A stretch of DNA of 7,623 nt, from NCBI GenBank assembly GCA_946886275.1, contig CAMPIH010000112.1, forward strand, positions 1-7,623, written 5' to 3'. How positions within the stretch are numbered: position 1 is the first letter of the stretch; each line of letters begins with the position of its first letter. The notes under the pieces were generated by a model. The model searched no databases. It had not been told where the DNA came from and saw nothing but the letters and a program-made list of their open reading frames with translations. Origin of the DNA: an uncultured Sphingosinicella sp. Its GTDB lineage: Bacteria; Pseudomonadota; Alphaproteobacteria; Sphingomonadales; Sphingomonadaceae. Shown one piece after another: positions 1 through 7,615 of this stretch. Position numbers and translations under genes: made by a program.

Positions 1-366
1 GTCGATTCGGCGCTCGATCCGGAAGAGGAGCCGGCGCGCGATCTCACGACTTTTTCCCACTTCGCCTATGGCGCCGGGTGCGGCGCCCTGATCGCCGCGG
101 CCAATCCGCGCCCCGGCCTTCGCGAGGGCGCGGGCGCGGGCGTCGCCGTCTGGCTCGCAAGCTATATGGGCTGGATACCGGCGGTCGGCCTGCTCAAGTT
201 CGCGACTCGCCACCCGGCGCGCCGCAACCTGCTCATGATCGGCGTCCATCTCGTCTGGGGCGCGACGACCGCAAAGGCGATCCGCGAGCTCGGCGACGCC
301 CGGGAATCGATCTTCGCGGGCGGAGCGGATCGGGACGTTCCCCAGGGTGAGCCACCACCCGCCTGA
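1..366 (+). CDS. Small membrane protein, C-terminal part (YagU/DUF1440-like?)
   Basis: The reading frame is open from the first base to a TGA at 364-366, giving 121 visible residues; the start lies outside the window. The visible part has about three hydrophobic stretches, near residues 20-36, 45-66 and 76-90. They are rich in Gly and Ala and separated by short charged loops (for example RHPARR), which looks like an inner-membrane protein with a short polar C-terminal tail. The pattern HFAYGAG followed by a Gly-rich helix and a late HLVWG segment resembles the YagU/DUF1440 group of small membrane proteins, but this is recognition by eye and only tentative. No enzymatic motif is visible. The gene converges on the minus-strand unit that ends at 415, with 48 bases between the stops. 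Its function is unknown. Confidence 0.65.
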   Translation, partial: VDSALDPEEEPARDLTTFSHFAYGAGCGALIAAANPRPGLREGAGAGVAVWLASYMGWIPAVGLLKFATRHPARRNLLMIGVHLVWGATTAKAIRELGDARESIFAGGADRDVPQGEPPPA

Positions 367-414
367 CCAGCCGTGCCAAGGCCTGGACCCCCGATCGGCA
401 GCGCCCTGGCTTCG

Positions 415-1223
<809 letters not shown>

Positions 1224-1247
1224 CGAGTTTCTCCTGATTGCGCCGCT

Positions 1248-1273
1248 GGAACAATCGGAGCAAGGCGCCGGTT
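1248..1273 (+). promoter_or_regulatory. Candidate EcfG-type promoter for pncC-nadE
   Basis: On the plus strand, GGAAC (1248-1252) is followed after 17 bases by gGTT (1270-1273), close to the EcfG consensus GGAAC-N16/17-cGTT. A start site near 1280 would give a leader of about 24 bases ahead of the TTG at 1304. The element is the exact mirror image of the leftward candidate, because the two half-sites form a perfect inverted repeat (GGAAC and GTTCC). One strand may be the true promoter and the other a by-product of symmetry. I rate this direction lower because a NAD-synthesis operon is less expected in the stress regulon. Confidence 0.4.
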
Positions 1274-1275
1274 CC
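1250..1275 (-). promoter_or_regulatory. Candidate EcfG-type promoter for hemerythrin operon
   Basis: On the minus strand, GGAAC (1275-1271) is followed after 17 bases by tGTT (1253-1250). The general-stress sigma factor of alphaproteobacteria (EcfG/SigT/RpoE2) recognises GGAAC-N16/17-cGTT, so only the weakly constrained first base of the -10 differs. Transcription would start near 1243, leaving a leader of about 20 bases that holds the AGGAG ribosome site at 1235-1231. Spacing and location fit well. Regulation is inferred, not shown. Confidence 0.55.
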
Positions 1276-1290
1276 CGCGCCAGAAGGTTC

Positions 1291-1296
1291 GAAAGG
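1291..1296 (+). promoter_or_regulatory. Ribosome binding site selecting the TTG start of pncC
   Basis: GAAAGG at 1291-1296 stands 7 bases before the in-frame TTG at 1304. The earlier in-frame TTG at 1238 has no purine-rich site in front of it and would place the N-terminus across the candidate promoter. This supports 1304 as the true start. Confidence 0.55.
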
Positions 1297-1303
1297 CTGG
1301 ATT

Positions 1304-1804
1304 TTGAACGATACCGAGACGCTTTCGCCGGTGCTTCCCGACGCGATCGAGGAGGCGACCCGGCGGCTGCTGGACAAGGCCTGCGAGCGCGATCTGGTGC
1401 TTGCGACGGCGGAAAGCTGCACCGGCGGGATGCTGGCTTCCCTGCTCACCGACGTTCAGGGCGTCGCCCACGCCTTCGACCGCGGCTTCGTCACTTATTC
1501 GAACGAGGCCAAGCATGAGATGCTCGGGGTTCCCCTCGATCTGATCGAGCAGAAGGGCGCCGTCTCCCGCGAGGTGGCGGTGGCTATGGCCGAGGGCGCG
1601 CTCGAGCGGTCGCGCGCCAATCTGGCGCTGGCGGTGACCGGATTCGCCGACAAGGGCGAGGAGCCGGGACTGGTCCATTTCGCCTGCGCCCGAGCCGGGC
1701 GTATAACCGCTCACCGCGAGGAGCATTTCGGACCGATCGGACGCGGCGCCACCCGAATCCAGTGCATGCGGGTAGCGGTCGAGATGATGACGGAGATGTT
1801 GTGA
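1304..1804 (+). CDS. pncC: CinA C-terminal/PncC-type NMN amidohydrolase
   Basis: This 166-residue protein matches the stand-alone C-terminal domain of CinA (CinA_C/PncC, usually about 160-170 residues). It lacks the N-terminal molybdopterin-binding-like domain of full CinA. Known members deamidate nicotinamide mononucleotide (NMN) to nicotinate mononucleotide (NaMN) in the cytoplasm, recycling NMN released by NAD-dependent DNA ligase. Visible signatures are TAESCTGG (S38, T40, G41-G42), FVTYSNEAKHEMLGV (62-76) and AVTGF (110-114). The loop after AVTGF normally reads AGPGGGT or similar; here it is ADKGEEPG, shortened and without the Gly-Pro-Gly run. The start is TTG, chosen for the GAAAGG site 7 bases upstream; a later in-frame GTG at 1331 is less likely. 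The stop overlaps the nadE start by one base (TGATG), so the two genes are coupled. The fold is certain; NMN deamidase activity is inferred from family and neighbour. Confidence 0.9.
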   Translation: MNDTETLSPVLPDAIEEATRRLLDKACERDLVLATAESCTGGMLASLLTDVQGVAHAFDRGFVTYSNEAKHEMLGVPLDLIEQKGAVSREVAVAMAEGALERSRANLALAVTGFADKGEEPGLVHFACARAGRITAHREEHFGPIGRGATRIQCMRVAVEMMTEML

Positions 1805-1806
1805 TG
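1792..1806 (+). promoter_or_regulatory. nadE ribosome site and TGATG stop/start overlap
   Basis: GGAG at 1792-1795 sits 8 bases before ATG 1804, inside the last codons of pncC. The pncC stop TGA (1802-1804) shares its final A with the nadE ATG, the usual sign of translational coupling by reinitiation. Confidence 0.75.
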
Positions 1807-3876
1807 GGGGACGGAGCGGGGGCAGGAAAAAGGGCGCCGTTCGAGGCGATCCATCGGCACGGCTTCGTCCGGGTGGCGACGGCGAGTCCCTGCGCTTCGG
1901 CCGGCGACGTCGCCTATAACGTCGATCAGACGCTGGCGCTGGCCGGCGAGGCCGATCGTCGCGGAGTCGATCTCGCAATCTTCCCGGAGCTCAACATCTC
2001 TTCCTATGCGGTCGACGATCTCCACCTCCAGGAAGCCTTTCTCGACTCGGTCGAGGCCGGCCTCGCCCGGCTCGCCGAAGCCAGCGCGACGCTGAAGCCC
2101 GTGCTCGTCGTCGGCGCTCCGCTTCGCCGCAACGGCCGGCTCTACAATTGCGGCCTCGCACTGTCGCGGGGGCGGATCCTCGGCGTCGTCCCGAAATGCT
2201 TCCTGCCCAATTACCGCGAATATTACGAGAAGCGCTGGTTCGCCTCGGGCATCGGAATGGAGGGGCTGGAGATCGACGTGGCCGGGCAATCGGTGCCGTT
2301 CGGGCCCGATCAGATCTTCGCCGCCACCGATCTTGCCGACTTCATCTTCCACATCGAGATTTGCGAGGATTATTGGGCGCCGCAGCCGCCATCGACCAAT
2401 GGCGCGATGGCGGGGGCGCTGATCCTCACCAACCTGTCGGCGTCCAACATCACGATCGGCAAGGCCGACGAACGCAAATTGCTCTGCGCGGCCCAGGCCA
2501 GCCGCTGCCACGCCGCTTATGTCTATTCGGCTTCGGGCCCGGGCGAGAGCACGACCGATCTCGCGTGGGACGGCCAGGGCTCGATCTACGAGCTCGGCGA
2601 ACTCCTCGCCGAGACCGGCCGCTTCGACCGCGAGGCCGAGCTCGCCGTCGCCGATATCGACGTTCAGCGGCTTCGGCTCGAACGGATGCGCAACGGCACG
2701 TTCAACGACAATGCCCGAGCCGCCGGCCACCCGGAGAAAAGCTTCCGCCGGGTCGGGTTCGACCACCGGCCGAGCTTCGCCGACATCGGCTTCGAGCGGG
2801 CGCTTCGCCGTTTTCCCTACGTTCCGAACCGGGCCGACCAGCTCGATCAGGATTGCTACGAAGCCTTCAACATCCAGGTTCAGGGCCTCGCCAAGCGCTT
2901 TCGGGCGACGTCCGGCAAGCATCTCGTCATCGGCGTATCCGGCGGCCTCGATTCCACCCATGCGCTCATCGTCGCGGCCAAGACCTGCGATCATCTCGGC
3001 CTGCCCCGGTCGACCATTCTGGGCTTCACCATGCCCGGCTTCGCCACCGGCGAGGAAACGAAGGGCAATGCCTGGAAGCTGATGAACGCGCTCGGGATCG
3101 TCGGCGAGGAGATCGATATCAAGCCGGCGGCCCGCCAGATGCTCGCCGACATGGGCCATCCGTTCGCCAAGGGCGAAATGCAATATGACGTGACGTTCGA
3201 GAACGTCCAGGCGGGCCTTCGGACCGATTATCTCTTCCGGCTCGCCAACCAGCGCGGCGGCTTCGTCGTCGGCACCGGCGATCTGTCGGAGATCGCCCTG
3301 GGCTGGTCGACCTACGGGGTCGGCGACCAGATGAGCCATTATGGGGTCAATGCCGGCGTTCCAAAGACCCTGATCCAGTATCTGATCCGCTGGGCCATAA
3401 GATCGGGGCAGTTCGACGGCGCGACCGACGATATCCTCCAGGCCATCCTCGACACCAAGATCTCGCCGGAGCTGGTCCCCGCCGACGAGAAGAGCGGAAT
3501 GCAATCGACCGAGGAGCGGATCGGCCCCTACGAGCTCCACGACTTCTTCCTGTTCCACATCCTGCGCCACGGCCAGTCGCCTTCGAAGGTCGCCTTCATG
3601 GCGTGGCAGGCGTGGAAGGAGTCGGCCCAGGGCCTGTGGCCGTTCGACTATCCCGAGACGCTGAAGCGCGAATATGATCTCGCGACGATCCGCAAATGGC
3701 TCGAGGTCTTCCTGTTCCGTTTCTTCCAGATCAGCCAGTTCAAGCGAAGCGCCATACCCAATTCGCCGAAAGTGTCGGCCGGCGGCGCGCTCAGCCCGCG
3801 CGGCGACTGGCGGGCGCCGAGCGACGGCACGGCGACCGTCTGGCTCGACGAGCTCAAGGCGGCGTTCGAGGATTGA
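1804..3876 (+). CDS. nadE: Glutamine-dependent NAD+ synthetase, long form
   Basis: This 690-residue, two-domain enzyme amidates nicotinate adenine dinucleotide (NaAD) to NAD+ with ATP, using ammonia released from glutamine; it is the last step of NAD biosynthesis. The N-terminal nitrilase-type glutaminase domain (about 20-300) shows the Glu-Lys-Cys triad: E62 in FPELNISSY, K131 in VPKCFLPN and C187 in EICEDYW. The C-terminal synthetase domain (about 350-690) has the ATP-pyrophosphatase loop SGGLDS at 379-384 and the block GTGDLSEIALGW, followed by STYGVGDQMSHYGVNAG. Length, triad spacing and the latter block match the long NadE type known from Mycobacterium tuberculosis rather than the short ammonia-dependent type. 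The start is ATG 1804, overlapping the pncC stop, with GGAG at 1792-1795. A longer frame upstream is open but lies inside pncC. Residues 2-10 are Gly/Ala-rich and outside the domain. Confidence 0.96.
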   Translation: MGDGAGAGKRAPFEAIHRHGFVRVATASPCASAGDVAYNVDQTLALAGEADRRGVDLAIFPELNISSYAVDDLHLQEAFLDSVEAGLARLAEASATLKPVLVVGAPLRRNGRLYNCGLALSRGRILGVVPKCFLPNYREYYEKRWFASGIGMEGLEIDVAGQSVPFGPDQIFAATDLADFIFHIEICEDYWAPQPPSTNGAMAGALILTNLSASNITIGKADERKLLCAAQASRCHAAYVYSASGPGESTTDLAWDGQGSIYELGELLAETGRFDREAELAVADIDVQRLRLERMRNGTFNDNARAAGHPEKSFRRVGFDHRPSFADIGFERALRRFPYVPNRADQLDQDCYEAFNIQVQGLAKRFRATSGKHLVIGVSGGLDSTHALIVAAKTCDHLGLPRSTILGFTMPGFATGEETKGNAWKLMNALGIVGEEIDIKPAARQMLADMGHPFAKGEMQYDVTFENVQAGLRTDYLFRLANQRGGFVVGTGDLSEIALGWSTYGVGDQMSHYGVNAGVPKTLIQYLIRWAIRSGQFDGATDDILQAILDTKISPELVPADEKSGMQSTEERIGPYELHDFFLFHILRHGQSPSKVAFMAWQAWKESAQGLWPFDYPETLKREYDLATIRKWLEVFLFRFFQISQFKRSAIPNSPKVSAGGALSPRGDWRAPSDGTATVWLDELKAAFED

Positions 3877-4012
3877 GGCCGCGCTCGCCGAACAGGCAGC
3901 CGCCTTCGTCGAAAAGCCGACGCGCCACGTAATCGCCGCACCTTGTCCGCCTTTGACGAATCGGGCACCGTCGCCGCCTTTCCGACAGCTTCCTGTTCCC
4001 CGGGGGTATTTC
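3877..4012. other. Spacer between nadE and the amidohydrolase gene
   Basis: This 136-base gap holds no convincing gene. A TTGACG at 3953-3958 could be a -35 element, but the bases 17-18 further on (GCCTTT) make a poor -10. The only nearby hairpin, CGTCG/CGACG at 3907-3922, is short and lacks a T-tract. Ahead of ATG 4013 there is only a G-run (4002-4006) instead of a clear AGGAG site. Whether the downstream gene has its own promoter cannot be decided from sequence. Confidence 0.5.
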
Positions 4013-7000
4013 ATGATTCGCAGTCTCGCCGCCGTCTCCCTTTTGCTCGCCTCCACGGCCGCCATCGCCCAGGCCCAGGGGAACGGGACCAATGCCGAAC
4101 GGCCGAAATGGGACGTGAACAGCCCGCCGGGAATCCGCACGCGATCGATCCCGATCAATGTCGACGAAGGCACCTGGATGAACCTGGACGTCAGCCCGGA
4201 CGGCCGGACCATCGCGTTCGACCTGCTCGGCGACCTCTACACGATGCCGATCACCGGCGGCCGGGCGACCCGGATCACCTCCGGACTGTCTTATGATCAG
4301 CAGCCCCGATTCTCCCCCGACGGGCGGCAGATCGCCTTCACCTCGGACCGCGGCGGCGGCGACAATATCTGGGTCATGAACAATGATGGCAGCGGCGCCC
4401 GAGCCATCACCCGCGAGACATTCGAGCTGCTCAACAATCCGACCTGGAGCCCCGACGGCCGCTACATCGCCGCCCGCAAGCATTTCACGACCCAGCGTTC
4501 GGCCGGCACCGGCGAGATCTGGATGTACCATGTCAGCGGCACCGGCACCGGCGTCGCACTCGTCACCCGCCCCAATCCGCAGCACCAGAAGGAGCTTGGC
4601 GAGCCGACCTTCTCGCCCGACGGGCGGCTGCTCTATTTCACCCGCAACACCACCCCCGGCGGGGTGTTCGAATATGCCCAGGATTCGAACGAGCAGGTGT
4701 TCGCGATCGAAACGTACGACATGGCGACCGGCGAGCGGTCGCAAATCGCCGGCGGACCCGGCGGAGCGGTCCGGCCCTCGCCTTCGCCCGACGGGCGCTG
4801 GCTTGCCTTCGTCCATCGCGAAGGCGGCCGAAGCCGGCTGTTCGTCAAGGATTTGCGCTCGGGGGCGGAGCGTCAGCTCTATGACGCTCTCGACCAGGAT
4901 CTGCAGGAGACCTGGGCCGTGCATGGCCTCTATCCGAACATGGACTGGATTCCCGACAGCAACACGATCCTGTTCTGGGCCGGCGGCAAGATCCGCCGCG
5001 TCAATGTCGACGGCAGCGCCGCCGCCGAGATTCCCTTCCAGGTGAACGACACGAGGCTGGTGATCGACGCGGAACGGCCCGAAGTCTCGGCCTGGTCCGA
5101 CACCGTCACGACCCGGCTTCCCCGTTTCGCCAGCGTCTCGCCGGACGGCCGGCAGGTCGTCTACGAGGCGTTCGGGCGTCTGTTCGTCAAGGACATGGCC
5201 GGCGGAACGCCGCGGCTCCTGACGGCCCAGGATTCAGATTTCCAGCTCTTCCCCGCCTGGTCGCGCGACGGCAGCCGGATCGCCTTCGTCTCGTGGAACG
5301 ATCAGCGCCTCGGTGAAATCCGCACCGTCGCTCCGGACGGCAGCGATCTTCGAACCGTCACCGACGTCCCCGGCCATTATCGGCGGCCGCAATTCTCTCC
5401 CGACGGCAGTGTCATCGTCTTCGAGCGCGGCGGCGGCGGCTATCTCACCGACGAGACCTGGTCCGACAATCCCGGAGTCTATCGGGTTCCGGCCGCCGGC
5501 GGCCCGTCGACGCGGGTCGTCGGAAGCGGCGGCAACCCGCATTTCGGCGCGGCTTCCGACCGGATCTTCATGGAAGTGACCGAGGAGCAGAAGCGAAAAC
5601 TGATCAGCACCGATCTCAACGGCCGGGACAAGAGGGTTCATGTCCAGGGCGACCTGATCGAGACCTATGCGGTGTCGCAGGACGGTCGCAGCCTCGCCTT
5701 CCGCGAGAATTACAACGTCCATGTCGCGCCCTTCTTCGCCGGCGCCCAGACCGTGACTCTGGGGATGCGCGGCGGCCCGCTTCCGGTCACCCGAGCGACT
5801 CGGGACGGCGGCCAATATTTCCACTGGGCCGAAGGTGGACGGACCCTGGCCTGGAGCATGGGCCCGACGCTCTACACCGCGGACAGCGCGAGCCTGATCC
5901 GGCCGGCCCCGGGCGGCAGCTACACGCCGCCGCGCGACGGCGTCTCGCTCGCCGTCTCGAGGCCCGCCGACCGGCCGCAGGGCCAGGTCGCCCTGGTCGG
6001 CGCCAGGATCGTCACCATGGCTTCGGAAGACGGCGGAATCATCGACGACGGAATCGTCATCATCGACGGCAACCGGATCGCGGCGGTCGGCCGCCGCGGC
6101 GAGATCGAGATACCGGCCGGGGCCCAGCAGGTCGACGTCGCCGGCAAGACGATCGTCCCGGGATTCATCGACGGCCATGCGCATGGGCCCTATGGAACCG
6201 ACGATCTCATCCCGCAGCAGAACTGGTCGGCCATGGCGCATCTCGCCTTCGGCGTGACGACGACTCACGACCCGTCCAGCTCGTCGAGCGAGGTCTTCCC
6301 GGCCAGCGAATATCAGCGCGCCGGCCTCATCCTCGCGCCGCGCACCTACTCGTCCGGAGAGATCGTCTACGGTGCCCGGGCGCCAGGCGCCTATGCGCAG
6401 ATCGATTCCTATGAGGATGCGCTCAGCCACGTCCGGCGGCTTCGGGTCCAGGGCGCCCATTCGGTGAAGAATTACAACCAGCCGAGGCGCGACCAGCGCC
6501 AGCAGGTGGCGCAGGCCGCAAGGGCGGAGAATGTCGCCGTCGTCGCCGAAGGCGGCTCAATCTATTCGATGGACATCACCATCATCCAGGACGGCAATAC
6601 GACGCTCGAGCACAATATTCCGCAGGAGCGGCTCTACCGGGATGCGCGCAGCTTCTTCAGCCAGACCAATGTCGGCTACACGCCGACTCTCGTCGTGACC
6701 TATGGCGGACTCGCCGGCGATCCCTATTGGGCCCAGGCGACTCAGGTCTGGAATCATCCCTTGCTCACGCGTCACGCGCCCGCCGACGCCCTTGCCGATC
6801 GGGTGAGGGTCGAGACTGCGCCGGCCGACCAGTTCGTGGATATCGTCAGCGCCCGGGAATCGCTCGCTCTCTCGCGGGCCGGAGTTCCGGTCAGCATCGG
6901 CGCCCATGGCCAGCAGCAGGGTCTCGGCACCCATTGGGAGATGTGGTCCTTCGTCCGCGGCGGCATGACCCCGATCGAGGCGATCCGCGCCGCCACCGCG

Positions 7001-7216
7001 ACTCCGGCCCAGGTCTACGGCTTCACCGACCTCGGCTCGATCGAGCGCGGCAAGCTCGCCGATCTCGTCATTCTCGATGCCGATCCGACCCAGGATATCC
7101 GCAACACCGAAAAGATCGATCGGGTGATGCTGAACGGCCGACTATACGAGGCCGAGACGCTCAACGAAGTCGTCACCGGCACGCGTCAGCGCCAGCCTTA
7201 TTTCTGGGAAAATTGA
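4013..7216 (+). CDS. Exported TolB-like propeller/amidohydrolase fusion protein
   Basis: This 1067-residue protein has a signal peptide at residues 1-19 or 1-21 (hydrophobic core LAAVSLLLASTAAIA, cleavage after AIA or AQA), so it acts in the periplasm or outside the cell. Residues about 45-630 contain around twelve PD40/WD40-like repeats of the SPDGRxIAF type, as in TolB and the tricorn protease. Residues about 660-1050 form an amidohydrolase domain of the imidazolonepropionase-like group (COG1228). It opens with LVGARIVTM, has GFIDGHAHG with metal ligands H722 and H724, the probable carboxylated K819 in SVKNYN, H867 in LEHN, and the C-terminal GMTPIEAIRAAT and GKLADLVILDADP blocks. The usual strand-5 His and strand-8 Asp are absent; E846 (VAEGG) and H965 (GAHGQ) stand near those places. 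Related enzymes hydrolyse dipeptides or cyclic amides; the substrate here is unknown. Start 4013 is chosen because it begins the signal peptide; the longer open frame overlaps nadE. Confidence 0.92.
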   Translation: MIRSLAAVSLLLASTAAIAQAQGNGTNAERPKWDVNSPPGIRTRSIPINVDEGTWMNLDVSPDGRTIAFDLLGDLYTMPITGGRATRITSGLSYDQQPRFSPDGRQIAFTSDRGGGDNIWVMNNDGSGARAITRETFELLNNPTWSPDGRYIAARKHFTTQRSAGTGEIWMYHVSGTGTGVALVTRPNPQHQKELGEPTFSPDGRLLYFTRNTTPGGVFEYAQDSNEQVFAIETYDMATGERSQIAGGPGGAVRPSPSPDGRWLAFVHREGGRSRLFVKDLRSGAERQLYDALDQDLQETWAVHGLYPNMDWIPDSNTILFWAGGKIRRVNVDGSAAAEIPFQVNDTRLVIDAERPEVSAWSDTVTTRLPRFASVSPDGRQVVYEAFGRLFVKDMAGGTPRLLTAQDSDFQLFPAWSRDGSRIAFVSWNDQRLGEIRTVAPDGSDLRTVTDVPGHYRRPQFSPDGSVIVFERGGGGYLTDETWSDNPGVYRVPAAGGPSTRVVGSGGNPHFGAASDRIFMEVTEEQKRKLISTDLNGRDKRVHVQGDLIETYAVSQDGRSLAFRENYNVHVAPFFAGAQTVTLGMRGGPLPVTRATRDGGQYFHWAEGGRTLAWSMGPTLYTADSASLIRPAPGGSYTPPRDGVSLAVSRPADRPQGQVALVGARIVTMASEDGGIIDDGIVIIDGNRIAAVGRRGEIEIPAGAQQVDVAGKTIVPGFIDGHAHGPYGTDDLIPQQNWSAMAHLAFGVTTTHDPSSSSSEVFPASEYQRAGLILAPRTYSSGEIVYGARAPGAYAQIDSYEDALSHVRRLRVQGAHSVKNYNQPRRDQRQQVAQAARAENVAVVAEGGSIYSMDITIIQDGNTTLEHNIPQERLYRDARSFFSQTNVGYTPTLVVTYGGLAGDPYWAQATQVWNHPLLTRHAPADALADRVRVETAPADQFVDIVSARESLALSRAGVPVSIGAHGQQQGLGTHWEMWSFVRGGMTPIEAIRAATATPAQVYGFTDLGSIERGKLADLVILDADPTQDIRNTEKIDRVMLNGRLYEAETLNEVVTGTRQRQPYFWEN

Positions 7217-7239
7217 CCTGCGCGATTAGCGCGGGTCGA
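7213..7239 (+). terminator. Hairpin at the end of the amidohydrolase gene
   Basis: CCTGCGC (7217-7223) and GCGCGGG (7229-7235) pair around a 5-base loop (GATTA), with one G-T wobble. The stem extends outward by four more pairs into the stop codon, for about 11 pairs in all with two wobbles. No T-tract follows, so it is either a weak terminator, an RNA-stabilising 3' end, or the processed end of a Rho-dependent transcript. Confidence 0.4.
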
Positions 7240-7300
7240 CGCTAGGAATTCGGTAAGCCTTCTCTGCCATGGTGACCTCGCCAAAGTCAGGGGAGGCACT

Positions 7301-7615
7301 ATGGCGACGCGCGCAATCGATTACGGACAGGCAGCGGTGGCGATGCCGCCGCGGGGTTTCGTCGAGCAGAGGTCGGAGAGCCGGCACGAAGGCCTGGTCG
7401 AATATGCGACCCTGTGTTTTCGAGCGCAGAATCTCCGGGTCCCGGTGATCAACATCTCGAGCCGAGGGACGATGATCGAAAGCGACATCGTTCCGCGCCT
7501 GGGCGAGAGCGTGATGATCCGCTTCGATGGCTGCAGCCCGCTTTACGCTTTCGTTCGCTGGAGTCGCGACGGCCGCCTCGGCCTCAATTTCGGCTGCGAG
7601 TTAACGGTCGGCTGA
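7301..7615 (+). CDS. Small single-domain PilZ protein (c-di-GMP binding)
   Basis: This 104-residue cytoplasmic protein starts at ATG 7301, with GGGGAGG ending 4 bases upstream. It carries both PilZ (PF07238) signatures: RxxxR as R24-SES-R28, and NxSxxG as N51-I-S53-S-R-G56. The following beta-barrel pattern includes GESVMIRFDG and AFVRWSRDGRLGLNF. These residues bind cyclic di-GMP in characterised PilZ proteins, so binding competence is plausible. Stand-alone PilZ proteins usually act as adaptors that pass the c-di-GMP signal to a partner controlling motility, polysaccharide or cell cycle; the partner is not visible here. The first 20 residues precede the domain and look unstructured. The gene is separated from its upstream neighbour by 84 bases with a hairpin, so it is probably its own transcription unit. 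Confidence 0.9.
   Translation: MATRAIDYGQAAVAMPPRGFVEQRSESRHEGLVEYATLCFRAQNLRVPVINISSRGTMIESDIVPRLGESVMIRFDGCSPLYAFVRWSRDGRLGLNFGCELTVG

Noticed and set aside
367..414. Shared terminator between the convergent genes at the left end
   Set aside because: The only pairings found (for example GCCAAGG with CCCTGGC, loop over 20 bases) are short or mismatched, with no T-run on either strand.
3907..3922. CGTCG/CGACG hairpin after nadE as a terminator
   Set aside because: It has only five pairs with a 6-base loop and no T-tract.
3953..3981. TTGACG with a possible sigma-70-type -10 ahead of the amidohydrolase gene
   Set aside because: The -10 region (GCCTTT) does not resemble a consensus, so the match is likely chance.
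1711..4212. Open frame of 833 codons on the minus strand across nadE
   Set aside because: It is antisense to a clearly recognised NAD+ synthetase. Its translation is Arg/Glu/Gly-rich without any known domain, and such long antisense frames are expected in GC-rich genes with strong third-position bias.
4300..4800. Repeated CCCGACGGGCG stretches as DNA repeats
   Set aside because: They encode the SPDGR turn of successive propeller blades in the same frame, so protein repeat structure and codon bias explain them.
5234..6460. Open frame of 408 codons on the minus strand across the amidohydrolase gene
   Set aside because: It is a shadow of the plus-strand coding frame. The composition is dominated by Arg, Asp, Gly and Val with no domain, and no ribosome site was noted.
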